Both the position numbers and the translations under genes were made by a program. Below the pieces are notes generated by a model, which worked only from the letters and a program-made list of their open reading frames with translations, did no database searches and was not told the DNA's origin. Of a DNA stretch of 42,859 nt, positions 12,901 to 20,097 are shown piece by piece; position 1 is the stretch's first letter, and every line of letters starts with the position of its first letter. Where the stretch lies: NCBI RefSeq assembly GCF_945859825.1, contig NZ_CAMAPC010000027.1, forward strand, positions 1 to 42,859. The letters are read 5' to 3'. The DNA comes from Pseudoalteromonas holothuriae (GTDB taxonomy: Bacteria; Pseudomonadota; Gammaproteobacteria; Enterobacterales; Alteromonadaceae).

Positions 12901-15900
12901 TTAGCGACAGACGAGGCACTGGTTCCCAAGGCAAATTGGGAACCACGTTCAGCAAGTTCCGCACTAAACAATTCATAATGGCTCCAAAAAACCCCTACGA
13001 AAACGCCGACGTTGGGCTTCTCTTGGTGGCCATTTGGTTGGCTCACTGTAAGTGGTAAACCAGCATCTTGACATGCTTGCCATGCAGTTTCTAAAAATAA
13101 TCTTGCTTGTGGGTCTAATGAAATAGCATGTTTCGGCGATAGTCGGAAAAAAACGGGGTCAAATTGCTCAATATCATCAATATATCCTCCTTGATCGCAA
13201 TAATCATCCATTGCAAATGAGAAGTCGTAGTTTTGCCAACGCTCATGTGGTGTTCCAGTGATACAATCTCTGCCCACTTGGAGGTTATCTGCAAAATCCT
13301 TAATGGTGGGAGATTGAGGAAAGCGACCCGCCATGCCCACCACCGCAATATCACGACAAACGGCAGGCTCAAGATTAGACGTCGTAGAACGGTTCTGTGT
13401 TATATCAGGAATAGTTTCCAAGCAATCGACAGCTTCATTATAAGGATGAAGAATGCGCTGTAAGCTTTCATCACTGGCGTAAAACACTCCAATTTGACTG
13501 TGGCTAGCATCAGCAATAATACGCTGTAACGTTTCCCACCCCTGTGAGCTTGGTAGTGGGAGCATCCCACTGTTTTCAAAAATGTTCTGCAACTTATCTT
13601 GGGAGATGCTCATTCCCCCTTCAGACCAATATGGCCAATCTATTGCAACCGTATAACCTCCACGCTCTGAATGTTTTACTAGCCTGTTTCTACTGCGGGA
13701 AAATGCCCCCAAAAATGCATTTGCAGCAGCATAGTCCGACTGACCCACGTTACCACTGAGCGCTGCCAACGATGAAAACAGTACAAAAAAGTCTAGCTTA
13801 TCTTGCTGCGTTACAGTATCCAGATTGACCGTACCTTGCAGTTTTGGCGCAAAAACTGCACTTGAAACATCATGTTGTTTACTCACAATGAGCTGGTCGT
13901 TAAGTACTGCTGCACAATGGAATACACCATTAATGGCCCCAAAAGTCTCTCGAATATGATGAAAGCATGCACTCAAGTTTGCCTGATCGGTAACATCAGT
14001 CTGCATATAATGGATATCTGTATTGTCACCAATACGCTGACTAACTTTTTCAACTACAGACCGAGAAAGTACCACTACTGTGCAGGGAACTTGATCACAC
14101 AGATGTCGAGTAAGTAGCTGACCAATTCCTCCCATTCCACCAGTTATCACATATACACCCCCAGCTTTATAAGGTGTTTCAGATTGTTCAACCTGACACT
14201 CTGTCAAGGCTCGAACATACCGTGTCGCTAACGGTGTATTATAAAGTACTTCTTGTGCATCACTTGAAAAATACTGAATTTCATCACTGAGCTTTTTGTG
14301 CAACGATTCAAACGCTTCCACATCAAACCGTACTAACTGTGTCGTACAACCGGCATGCTCTTGCATGACTGTTTTGAGCAAGCTAGACAACATACTTATT
14401 AAGGTATCATTGATTGCAGTTGAAGCAACAACCTGCAGAGCAAAATGTCCTAATGACTTATTCTTCATCAATTGCTGAGTGATCTTTAGCAATTGGCCAT
14501 ATTTATCTTGCACTATGCTCAGCGGTTCAGGGGCACTTGAGCGCAATATAAACAGCTCTTCACAATCAAAATATTGCGCTGTAAGCGGCACCAAAATTAA
14601 GTCATCTTCATCAATGACGATAAAACGCTTTTTATCGACAGAGATAATGCCAGTAAGTGGTAACTCAGTCTGTTTCCAAAATTGTCTTACCAGCGCATTG
14701 CGCCCCTCAAATGTGGCGAGGCTGTTCTCATCCAACAATTGTGAAGATACAACGTCAACTTGCACTGTTGCTGACTCAAGTCTGAATGCACTTCCCAACT
14801 CATCCTGCAAATGTGCAACTAGGCTATTAATGGTGTTGAATTCAAATAATAACGTTGGATAAAACTGTTTGCCGCTTGCTTGCTCTAACAACTGAACGAC
14901 CAACAACAATTGAGCCGAATCGAGCCCCAGATCATAAAATCCAGTCGTCCCATTTAATGCCTGAGGATCTGCTTGAAGCAAAGTACCAATATGATGACGA
15001 ATAAAAGCTTCAATACTCGTATCTTCACTACTTTTTGTATCAACGTTGTTGTGACTGCTTGTCGCTTCTAAGGGTTGTTGTATGTCTTTGGGAGAGCGAA
15101 TCCGCTTCGTGGTTAATCTGGTAATTTTCGCTATTTCAACACCAGAGGCGTCTACGATACAAATATCTTTATAATGAATATCACTCTTATCTGATTTATT
15201 TTCGCTCTGTTGTGCCAAATTGGTATGCACATAAATGGTATCTGGAAACGATCCATTGAGCCGAATTTTCTCTATCACAAATGGAATATAGGGCGTACGC
15301 TCTTCATTTTTATTTTGGCTAAGCGCACTTAACAGCAAAGCAGTGCCGGCAAATGTTGCACTGTCTAAAAATGCGGGATGGATATAGAATTTATCCCGAA
15401 ACACTTCGGCAGCCGTGCTAAGGCTTATCTCCATCAACTCCTGTTGTTCTGTCAGATATACTTTACCGCTGGTTTTCATGAATGCATCATGCTCAATACC
15501 ATTACTGTGCGCTAAAGCATACACATCTGCTAAATCAATCACGCTTTCGCTCTGCGCGATAAAAGAATCAACGTCAAGTACCTTAGTGGCCTTATGTTTA
15601 TCTACTAGCAGCACCTGACAAGACATATTCTCACGGATAACTTCTGGGTTGTCTTTATCGTAACTGGTGACAGTAATGTCATATTGCATATCATGTTTAA
15701 CAATTGCGACCACAACATATTGATGGTTTTCTTGCGCTGCAACCACAGGTCTTTTGAAAACAACATTATTAAACTCAAACCACTCAGTACTATACAGTTT
15801 TCGTAATGTTCGACAGACTATATCAATCAACACGACACCTGGCAGCGTCTTTACCCCATGAATCTTATGATCCGTGATGATTGGGTTGTCACAAGATATA

Positions 15901-15947
15901 TAGTGTTTTACTTCGTTATAATTTTTATCCATAAATACATGCCACAT
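3888..15947 (-). CDS. 4019-residue trans-AT PKS with triple beta-branching ACP
   Basis: Domains with rough residues: DH1 15-290 (His27 in DHKIHGVKTLP, Asp195); ACP (Ser344); KR1 440-790 (TGGMGGIG, YAAAN); KS1 870-1290 (Cys1035, DSMCSSS); three tandem ACPs (Ser1547, 1663, 1803, each DSVxGVEW); KS2 1914-2325 (Cys2073, DTACSSS); KR2 2470-2890 (FGGLGGLG, YASAN); ACP (Ser2998, YGIDSI); KS3 3079-3505 (Cys3253, DTMCSSS); DH2 3700-4019 (His3733, Asp3899). There is no AT, so extender units must come from the trans AT. KS1 plus the ACP triplet has no reductive domain and fits the beta-branching site of the HMGS cassette. The N-terminus begins directly with DH, so its KS lies on another protein; the C-terminus stops after DH2, and the next gene supplies KR. 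DH1 has DSATF where DxxxQ/H is usual. DH2 has Glu where the motif Gly is expected. The start is not decided by a clear Shine-Dalgarno; a stop codon lies directly upstream of the ATG at 15947, and an in-frame ATG lies at 15932. Confidence 0.97.
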   Translation of the reverse strand: MWHVFMDKNYNEVKHYISCDNPIITDHKIHGVKTLPGVVLIDIVCRTLRKLYSTEWFEFNNVVFKRPVVAAQENHQYVVVAIVKHDMQYDITVTSYDKDNPEVIRENMSCQVLLVDKHKATKVLDVDSFIAQSESVIDLADVYALAHSNGIEHDAFMKTSGKVYLTEQQELMEISLSTAAEVFRDKFYIHPAFLDSATFAGTALLLSALSQNKNEERTPYIPFVIEKIRLNGSFPDTIYVHTNLAQQSENKSDKSDIHYKDICIVDASGVEIAKITRLTTKRIRSPKDIQQPLEATSSHNNVDTKSSEDTSIEAFIRHHIGTLLQADPQALNGTTGFYDLGLDSAQLLLVVQLLEQASGKQFYPTLLFEFNTINSLVAHLQDELGSAFRLESATVQVDVVSSQLLDENSLATFEGRNALVRQFWKQTELPLTGIISVDKKRFIVIDEDDLILVPLTAQYFDCEELFILRSSAPEPLSIVQDKYGQLLKITQQLMKNKSLGHFALQVVASTAINDTLISMLSSLLKTVMQEHAGCTTQLVRFDVEAFESLHKKLSDEIQYFSSDAQEVLYNTPLATRYVRALTECQVEQSETPYKAGGVYVITGGMGGIGQLLTRHLCDQVPCTVVVLSRSVVEKVSQRIGDNTDIHYMQTDVTDQANLSACFHHIRETFGAINGVFHCAAVLNDQLIVSKQHDVSSAVFAPKLQGTVNLDTVTQQDKLDFFVLFSSLAALSGNVGQSDYAAANAFLGAFSRSRNRLVKHSERGGYTVAIDWPYWSEGGMSISQDKLQNIFENSGMLPLPSSQGWETLQRIIADASHSQIGVFYASDESLQRILHPYNEAVDCLETIPDITQNRSTTSNLEPAVCRDIAVVGMAGRFPQSPTIKDFADNLQVGRDCITGTPHERWQNYDFSFAMDDYCDQGGYIDDIEQFDPVFFRLSPKHAISLDPQARLFLETAWQACQDAGLPLTVSQPNGHQEKPNVGVFVGVFWSHYELFSAELAERGSQFALGTSASSVANLVSYCLNLKGPSVALDSMCSSSLSSVHFAVESLRRGECQYALAGGVNLVCHPHKFKFLREAGFLSSDLRCRAFGSDGDGYVPGEGVGAVLLMGKQDALQLDYPIHGVIKGSALNHSGRTAGLSVPEPNAQADVITRALQDADVSAQTISYVEAHGTGTSLGDPVEIEGLSKAYRQWTDKKQFCAIGSVKSNIGHLEAAAGIAGLIKVLLQLKSDEIFPSLYTETLNPLIAFANSPFYVAQSTQAWGESKENRSQIPRRAAVSAFGASGSNAHLIVEAHDVNVEPSSYLAKHIPDTHLVVMSARDEESLLHYVHAVLESLDEQHAITEQELLLSIMYTLQVGREPMACRVAFCVDTLSQLRNELRSFLDNGEHDAKCYFHINDIAELDGKKQIKLDNFIATTDSLQTLASQWVKGAFVPWQVLYQNEHIYKLSLPFPQLKRQSYWLPNAIASQQSQYPIAANSVMPAPPPVVKNEISKMEPLYVESSETLRGEQVSLENITNKLIGSFAQVMFLDEQDINPNLSFADMNLDSVVGVEWVKEINQTFNTQLKASVLYDNPNVVELSLHIYEQLGMYDNASDSYQEPQVSSTIDNVQALAATDTVDTEKLAFADKSNIALQLKASFAEIMMMSSDEVNVNISFSDIGLDSVIGVEWIKTLNELFGLDLKASCIYDHPTIHQLSEHIATNIQTPEKGFDIEPVYEVPEPQVKAVTPSTALGKVALISTDIVADLDNKKENAKDYHSQTNSHDFGTIDSIRQGLIESFCTTMYMPAEEVLLDVPFSEMGLDSVVGVEWVKQINVLYNAQFKASCLYDFPTINTLCDYIASELGTLTPTCNQSLSNPQISVKPSISLIPTQSIQSLTARVQSSHVEVPAISQSVPKAAQPEPDSQLNDQIAVIGMAGRYPGAENLELFWQNLSAGVNSIQQVPSWRWDVERFYDPKPTPGKVYSKWLGAVDDVECFDPLFFNITPAEAEEMDPQQRIFLQLSYHAFEDAGYSPQSLSNSLCGVYLGIMNCDYTVITSKSGGGLNTTANNNAIAAARIAYFFNLKGPAIPIDTACSSSLVAIHLACQALKNHEIDLALAGGVTLYLVPESFLGMCAAGMLAKDGQCKTFDNAADGFVPGEGAGAVVLKRLAQAQTDRDNIQGIILASAINQDGKTNGITSPSVKSQTELTFQLYKRYNIDPSTITYAEMHGTGTRLGDPIELEALCSAFNKYTEKQNYCAIGSVKTNIGHTSGAAGVASIHKVLMSMRYKQLAPSLNFNEPNDHFDFANSPFYVNTQLRKWQVNEGSKRRACVSSFGFSGTNAHIVLQEPPQTDGAVQHLSKPSLIVLSAQHPEQLITIANNLIAWLGNRANISLGDVAHTLQVGRNAMACRVAIVANSITQLLERLALYVSLKDNIRLQQNDIFTGKGIKNQVVKVVQYSTTDIRDVAKSWVQGNSVIWPTLNDSGATQKISLPGFPFLRDKYWLNVDFDSSVESSANQQVVPVNPPKGLSLSQLQWHTLSEFKADLSYSKQRHIILIDVGQDPVIKQLTTIHDPKVSVHVIKINAGECPHTWGREYAELIDQLLNHFQSFVVNRSVNTEVLLQVVLPELASAWCLSGISAALKSLALEVPEFSAQTIVLSEGEEAPFWLQQLHEVAHYPEALCVKYEEKQPLVRRITCLRDSITVENTLAQAPWQHQGVYWIFGGLGGLGLIFARDILDKTDGTAVVILSGRSNFNDDIKNSLSEFGGQVIYRAVDIVEQTSVQGGVDWITAKFGKLNGVLHSAGFNQDALLVNKTRQTWQQLLEPKVEGLINLDQCTAKLNLDLFVAFSSIAAVSGNAGQIDYASANAFMDSYIAIRQQKVRVGERTGLSISINWPYWQHGGMTLNDEYLKNSGLSALSTRQGLIVFYDIVSRGLEQGIVLNLAKSDLPDSLDENAVHSPSERLVNEIDSANLIISSEQMKYQLEQNLKELFMQVTKLKRAQIDTRESFESYGIDSIMITKLNSLLEQHFTQLPKTLFFEFDSISKLTEYFAEHHYDACLNWVGIGSVTAHQATKPDLLPEKLHSKTAQQGAVACEPVAIVGMHAKYPQAANIHEFWQNLRSGIDCVKEISPSRWDIDVFYTPNQREAAFEGKSYSKWGGFLEDFDQFDAQFFKISPKEALNMDPQERLFLSGSWGVLEDAGYSSKILQDNYAGNVGVFAGITKTGFDLYGPVLWANGGQAFPHTSFSSVANRVSYWFNLNGPSIAVDTMCSSSLTAIHLACESLRRKECQFALAGGVNIYAHPSSYVALSGQQMLSNDGKCKSFAAGGNGFVPGEGVGIVLLKLLSNAIEDGDNVYASIRGTVVNHGGRTNGYTVPNPVAQGKLIAEAVAKSGVDPQHISYIEAHGTGTELGDPIEVSGLCKAFGNAAVDCRIGSIKSNIGHLEAAAGVAGLMKVVLQMQHRTLVPTLHVKQPNPAIDFDKIPFTLQTELAPWDIAQEQNDISAKRLAGLSSFGAGGSNAHAIIEEFEAIDEPDTESSSGPFLVLLSGRDEQGLKWRAEDLLIYLESDACKLNDRDLYAIASTLQLGRDEMEHRWATAVSDLSQLKHNLRALLTDQSDVAECYLGQIGTELTQQLNDDEDTEQMVKSWLRKGKYWRVLKLWVCGMSIDWSLLYLNQKPQRISLPTYRFKEKSIWFEKAQLRNVALKGTVQAGNQAAPSLLHPLVHENISNFFSQQFKSRFNGEEPYFKDHVIGEQSILPAVAYLEMALFSAIRASNKEQSELAGMRFNNVVWMSPILFDKEPLEITTALIPQGENMVYFEVSSPVNNHPHCRGKVSWHNIKPELIDIKAKEQQSHTQMSQQQCYSMFTAMGVHYGPAHQAIGNLQIGADYVLAHVKLPQVVTTDAQRYTLHPSILDAAFQAIIGFSVERGPGANVQGQVQGSAVVPFSLDALTVYAPCTEEARILVQRQASSAQSQLEKFNISIANVKGELLVSLTGFNARPISGNGNNQLSSGKTLYFQPNKVRADILDESSNRN

Positions 15948-16007
15948 TTAAAGACAGCCAAGCACATCGTTCAGCCGTATAGTTTCAAGTCGTTCAGCGA
16001 GATATTT

Positions 16008-16763
16008 TTATTCCCAAGGCATTTGCCCAGTTTCTACGTATCTCATAATTAGCTTAATGTTGTCCACGTCAGAGAAGACTTCCAAGTTGGCCTTTAGAGA
16101 AGTAGGCTTCATTTGTTGTAAAACTGGATTAAATTCATGCATGTATCGCTTATGTCGAGTAATTGCTGCTTTTGACAAACATTTAACTCGCATTAAACAT
16201 GCCCTCAGGGTTTGTTCTAAAGCACTACTGACTTCATCCACTAAGCCTATTTCCTGTGCCGCTTTTGCATTAACAGGCTTTGTCATCAAAGTCATATGGT
16301 TCGCTTTTTGGTAACCAATTTTTCTCATCAAATAAGGCATTACACATGCGGGAAACAAACCGAATAACATTTCTGATAAGCTATAAACCGCCTGCTCACT
16401 ACTTAACACAATGTCACATGCAGCAACAAATCCAATCCCTCCAGCATTGGCTTTCCCTTCAACGCAGGCAATAGAGATAAAGGATCCTGTTGCTAGTAAA
16501 TACCATAAATCATATAGCGGCTCTGGATCTTGCTGTTGCCCATCATTTACCTGATTTTTAGCAAAATTAAAATCCGCCCCGAAGCAAAACACATGCGGCA
16601 ATCCCTTAAGAATAACGACCGTAACATCTTCCAAACAGGCTTCAAGTGCAACACTCATCTCATCAATCAGCAAATTGTCAATGGTATTATTATTCTGTGG
16701 GCGATGAATTTGTAGTGTGCAAACATTCCCCTCTCGCGTCACCTTTATTGTTTTATAATCCAT
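16008..16763 (-). CDS. Enoyl-CoA hydratase-like dehydratase (ECH1) of beta-branching cassette
   Basis: This 251-residue crotonase-fold protein has the signatures of ECH1-type enzymes (PksH/CurE family), which dehydrate the HMG-ACP-like intermediate made by HMGS. Visible motifs are GLPHVFCFGADF, AGGIGFVAACDIVL (oxyanion-hole region) and SEMLFGLFPACVMPYLMRKIG; the last is characteristic of this subgroup. It starts three bases after the HMGS-A stop codon, so the two are almost certainly translationally coupled, and it ends 60 bases before the giant PKS gene. Its partner decarboxylase (ECH2) lies about 10 kb away, at 26713-27459, in a separate transcription unit. The family assignment is firm. 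The exact substrate is inferred from the cassette. Confidence 0.93.
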   Translation of the reverse strand: MDYKTIKVTREGNVCTLQIHRPQNNNTIDNLLIDEMSVALEACLEDVTVVILKGLPHVFCFGADFNFAKNQVNDGQQQDPEPLYDLWYLLATGSFISIACVEGKANAGGIGFVAACDIVLSSEQAVYSLSEMLFGLFPACVMPYLMRKIGYQKANHMTLMTKPVNAKAAQEIGLVDEVSSALEQTLRACLMRVKCLSKAAITRHKRYMHEFNPVLQQMKPTSLKANLEVFSDVDNIKLIMRYVETGQMPWE

Positions 16764-16766
16764 TGC

Positions 16767-18029
16767 TTACACCCATTCATATATGCGCTTAAAGTCTCTG
16801 ATCGCGGTCAAGTAAAGCCGCCCCTTCCCTGACACAGACTGATATATGGAAGGGATGTAATTCAGATCAACGTCGATATTTTGCGTACCAAACTTTACGC
16901 AATTACTCACGCGTAATAGGTTGTGATATTCATCCATATTCAGTTGGTAACGAGCATTCAAATCCTCAGCAATACCATGATCTTTAAGGATTTTTTTAGC
17001 TTGAGGTCGAACAATACCACTAAAAAACTCAGAGCTACACCCCGAACCATATGAAAAGCAGCCTATACGCTTTGCAGTGTCAAACTCACCTAGCTCAATG
17101 GTACTGGCCAAGGACAACAGCATTGATGCCCCCATGATGTTGCCAACCTTTTGACAGTAATCTAAGCCGGGCATAACACGTGCGACAAAGTCAGACTCTA
17201 TTGTTTTTGCATCTGACTTTGTCATTTTTCGCATCATGGTTCGATGTGCTCCTTTAACCATCCCACCAAAAGGCGTGTGATAAGCCAGATAGTCGAATGT
17301 TGATAGATAATCCGCCTCCCCGACCCTTCGGCAATATTCCAAAAAGGTTTGTTCACAACAATCAAGGTATGATAACAACGAAAGATCCGCGTCACCGGCC
17401 CCACTTTCAGGCTGCGGGCGGCAGGTATCCATAACTTCATATCCATAGAATCCACTTGCGCCGACATCCATTTGAAAGACATACGGTTTGTTGCTGATCA
17501 ACATAGCAACAGCACCAGATCCTCCGGAAGGCTCTGCGAATGACCAGTCCTGACTTGTTTCACCTTCTTCATGCAACATAAAACGCGTTATATCGCTGGC
17601 AATTACCAGCGCTTTGGCATTTGGTGAGGCCTGTGACAAAATATAGCTAACAGCAGTTTGAAGACCCGCAACGCCAGAATAACAAGCCTGTTTAATTTCA
17701 AACATACGACATACTCTAGATAAACCTAGATATTCATGCACATACGTACTGAGTGACTTTCCAAAATCGATACCCGACTCGGTACAAGTAATAACCAATT
17801 CAATACTGTTTTTATCTTCTTCAGATAATCTATCTATAATGGGTTTTGCTGCGTTCACTGCATACGTGATCGGATCTTCATAGTGTAGCGCGACCGATTT
17901 CCCTTTAATTAGCAAACTAGAGAAACGTTCTTTATCTAAGTTTCGATAAGATGCCAGCTCATCTGCATCAAGATATGTTGATCCACCAAATACGTTTAAA
18001 TCTTCAATACCAACTTGTAGCACAATCAT
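16767..18029 (-). CDS. HMG-CoA synthase-like enzyme, copy A (beta-branching)
   Basis: This 420-residue HMGS-family protein condenses an ACP-bound acyl donor with a beta-ketoacyl-ACP on the PKS, the first carbon-carbon step of beta-branching. The catalytic residues are all visible: Glu84 (TESGID), Cys116 (QACYSG) and the His of the HTPFGGMVKGAHR segment; GSGCSSEFFSG follows. It starts just after the decarboxylating KS and runs into ECH1. The ATG at 18029 is only three bases from AGGAA; a GTG at 18023 would have better spacing and would match the N-terminus of copy B more closely. A clear paralogue lies at 27474-28730, with intact catalytic residues and many shared blocks but a distinct sequence, so this is not a recent duplication. 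Whether copies A and B use different donors (acetyl versus propionyl, as proposed for the myxovirescin pair TaC/TaF) cannot be read from the sequence. Confidence 0.95.
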   Translation of the reverse strand: MIVLQVGIEDLNVFGGSTYLDADELASYRNLDKERFSSLLIKGKSVALHYEDPITYAVNAAKPIIDRLSEEDKNSIELVITCTESGIDFGKSLSTYVHEYLGLSRVCRMFEIKQACYSGVAGLQTAVSYILSQASPNAKALVIASDITRFMLHEEGETSQDWSFAEPSGGSGAVAMLISNKPYVFQMDVGASGFYGYEVMDTCRPQPESGAGDADLSLLSYLDCCEQTFLEYCRRVGEADYLSTFDYLAYHTPFGGMVKGAHRTMMRKMTKSDAKTIESDFVARVMPGLDYCQKVGNIMGASMLLSLASTIELGEFDTAKRIGCFSYGSGCSSEFFSGIVRPQAKKILKDHGIAEDLNARYQLNMDEYHNLLRVSNCVKFGTQNIDVDLNYIPSIYQSVSGKGRLYLTAIRDFKRIYEWV

Positions 18030-18035
18030 GGTTCC

Positions 18036-19265
18036 TTAGATATTTTGTAAGCAAAGGGCGGTATTTACTCCCCCAAAACCAATACTCATATTGATGGCAT
18101 AGTCCACCTTGTGGTTTTGAGCTTGTGTTCTTACCCAGTTAAAGTCTTCGTCAATGGGACTTTCCAAATTCAAACTGGGGTGTAGTTGTCCCTGTTTCAT
18201 TTGCAAAATCGTCGCTATTAACTCGATCATCCCCGCCGCTGTTAACCCATGGCCCGTAATAGATTTAGTCGTATTAATGCTGGCGTGGCGTAGTCCACAA
18301 TGTGCTAACGCAGCAAGTTCTACAGCGTCACCCACTTTAGAACCTGTGCCATGAGGGTTGACATAGTTAATTTGTGAAGCGGATAGACCTGTATTTTTTA
18401 ATAGTTTTTTGATAACTGCACATTCACCTTCAAACGAAGGATCAGGATTGCGATGACCATCACTCACGGTCTCAATGCCTTTTATTACCACATAAGGCAA
18501 GCTTCCTCTGAACTGTGCTGTAGAAGCTCGTTCAATAACTAAAGCACCTGAGGATTCGCCAAATACAAATCCTTTCGTTGCTGCATCAAAAGGACGGCAA
18601 GCTAAATGAGGATGCTCTACATCTCCCTCCGACGCCATAGCACCGAGAGATTGAAATGCCTGCAGTTCCCAATATGATAGATCTGTCAGTGCACCTAGAA
18701 CGATGCATGTGTCGACTTGTCCCGCCAATATTGCATTAATCGCATGTAAGATAACTAGCTGACCACTGGCACTAGCCCCACCTACTGTGCAACTCATGCC
18801 CGATATGCCAAAGTATTCGGTACACACACCACCTAAATCTGTATCAAACACTGACAAACCATAATTTGGATTGATAAAGGAAGGATCTGACGCCTGTGCT
18901 TGCAAGGTCATAAGGTGTCTAGCTTGAAAATTTGAACCACCAATAAATAGGCCAATTCGTTTGGGATCCTGATCCGCAAGTTTTGCTTCATGCCAAGCCT
19001 CATTAATCGCATTTAAGGCACAGAGCGTTGATAACGAGCAGGTCCTAGCGAACCTCATTGGAAAATTTGGCAACTCAGGAAGCTGACCTATTTCGGCGCC
19101 AACAAAAGATTTACCTTCATGCTGCCTTCCTTCTCGATTTAACATACCGAAATTACTTTTCCCTTTGAGTAACGCATCAGAGAATTCCCTTTTGCCTATA
19201 CCCACAGATGAGGTTATTCCTATACCAGAGACAACTATCTCTTCCCTTTTACCACTAATAACCAT
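18036..19265 (-). CDS. Decarboxylating ketosynthase homologue (Cys to Ser) of beta-branching cassette
   Basis: This 409-residue stand-alone KS-fold protein has Ser165 in VGGASASG where condensing KSs have the active Cys (TACSS). The downstream motifs are NPHGTGS (for EAHGTGT) and TKSITGH, so the two His residues and the Lys needed for decarboxylation are kept. This pattern is the known signature of the KS that decarboxylates malonyl-ACP to acetyl-ACP for HMGS (same role as PksF/CurC-type proteins). The gene ends six bases before HMGS-A and follows the aldolase-like gene by 43 bases, within the same operon. The ACP it should act on is not seen in the window. The start ATG at 19265 has only a weak GAGAA upstream. 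Confidence 0.92.
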   Translation of the reverse strand: MVISGKREEIVVSGIGITSSVGIGKREFSDALLKGKSNFGMLNREGRQHEGKSFVGAEIGQLPELPNFPMRFARTCSLSTLCALNAINEAWHEAKLADQDPKRIGLFIGGSNFQARHLMTLQAQASDPSFINPNYGLSVFDTDLGGVCTEYFGISGMSCTVGGASASGQLVILHAINAILAGQVDTCIVLGALTDLSYWELQAFQSLGAMASEGDVEHPHLACRPFDAATKGFVFGESSGALVIERASTAQFRGSLPYVVIKGIETVSDGHRNPDPSFEGECAVIKKLLKNTGLSASQINYVNPHGTGSKVGDAVELAALAHCGLRHASINTTKSITGHGLTAAGMIELIATILQMKQGQLHPSLNLESPIDEDFNWVRTQAQNHKVDYAINMSIGFGGVNTALCLQNI

Positions 19266-19308
19266 ATTTTTTATTCTCGTTGTAAGTTATTAAATGACGC
19301 TAGACCCG

Positions 19309-20085
19309 TCAAATGTCCTGTTTTTCGATGATCTGTTTATAGTAATTTTGAAAACTAAACCACCCAGCAATTTCATTACCTATTACTTTTCTTGTATTTA
19401 AGGCATCTTGTTCTGGTATTAATATTGGTTTGGCAACCGCTTCAGCCATTAGTTGAGTTTGACAACAGCTTTCCATCAGTATGAACCACCAAACGGCTGC
19501 ATCTAGCGAAGTACCGACTGTCAAAAGACCGTGATTTTGCAAAATACATGCTTTTTTCTCCCCCAGTAGCCGAGCTATACGTTCGCTCTCATCGTCATCT
19601 AAAACAACACCGCTATATCGGTTAAAAACAACATGATCTTGATAAAATGCACAGGCATCTTGTGTGATTGGATCCAACGCTCTGCCTAAAGTAGACCATG
19701 TTCTACCATAAACAGAGTGTGCATGAGCCGCCGCCTCGACCTCTGGTCTAAGCTCATGTATTTTAGAATGAATTGTGAAGGCAGCCCCATTTAACAAACC
19801 TTCTCCTTGTACAACCTGACCCGCCGAATTGACCAATAGTAAGTCATGTGTTGTGAGCTGTGAAAAACTGACCAATAGCGGGTTAACCCAAAAGTGATCG
19901 GTCAAAATAGGATCTCGCAGAGAAATGTGACCAGCACCTCCCATGTCAAATCCCTTTTCGGCGAATACTCTAAAACCTGCAACAAGTCTTTTTTTCTTGT
20001 CTTCTCGCTCTTCGTGCTTATTTTGGTAGCGCGGAAAAGACACCCCAGCTTGCAAATTCATCACTATTGCGTTGTTATCGTTCAT
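19309..20085 (-). CDS. Class II aldolase/adducin-family protein
   Basis: This 258-residue protein is of the class II aldolase (fuculose-phosphate aldolase/adducin) fold. Metal-ligand motifs are visible: AAAHAHSVYGR and NHGLLTVG, and GHISLRDP is typical of the N-terminal part. Family members are metal-dependent aldolases, epimerases or decarboxylases. The substrate here is unknown. The start at 20085 (MNDNNAIV) is preferred over the in-frame GTG at 20097 because AGGTGG lies eight bases upstream of the ATG. It follows the amidohydrolase gene by 12 bases, in the same direction, so the two proteins probably share a pathway. Its position among PKS accessory genes suggests a role in making a starter or modifying the polyketide, which is inference. 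Confidence 0.88.
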   Translation of the reverse strand: MNDNNAIVMNLQAGVSFPRYQNKHEEREDKKKRLVAGFRVFAEKGFDMGGAGHISLRDPILTDHFWVNPLLVSFSQLTTHDLLLVNSAGQVVQGEGLLNGAAFTIHSKIHELRPEVEAAAHAHSVYGRTWSTLGRALDPITQDACAFYQDHVVFNRYSGVVLDDDESERIARLLGEKKACILQNHGLLTVGTSLDAAVWWFILMESCCQTQLMAEAVAKPILIPEQDALNTRKVIGNEIAGWFSFQNYYKQIIEKQDI

Positions 20086-20097
20086 CCTTTCACCCAC

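Noticed and set aside
3888..15947. Many 60-130 residue frames opposite or inside the giant PKS gene
   Set aside because: They are shadow frames with no known motifs or ribosome sites and overlap clear PKS domains.
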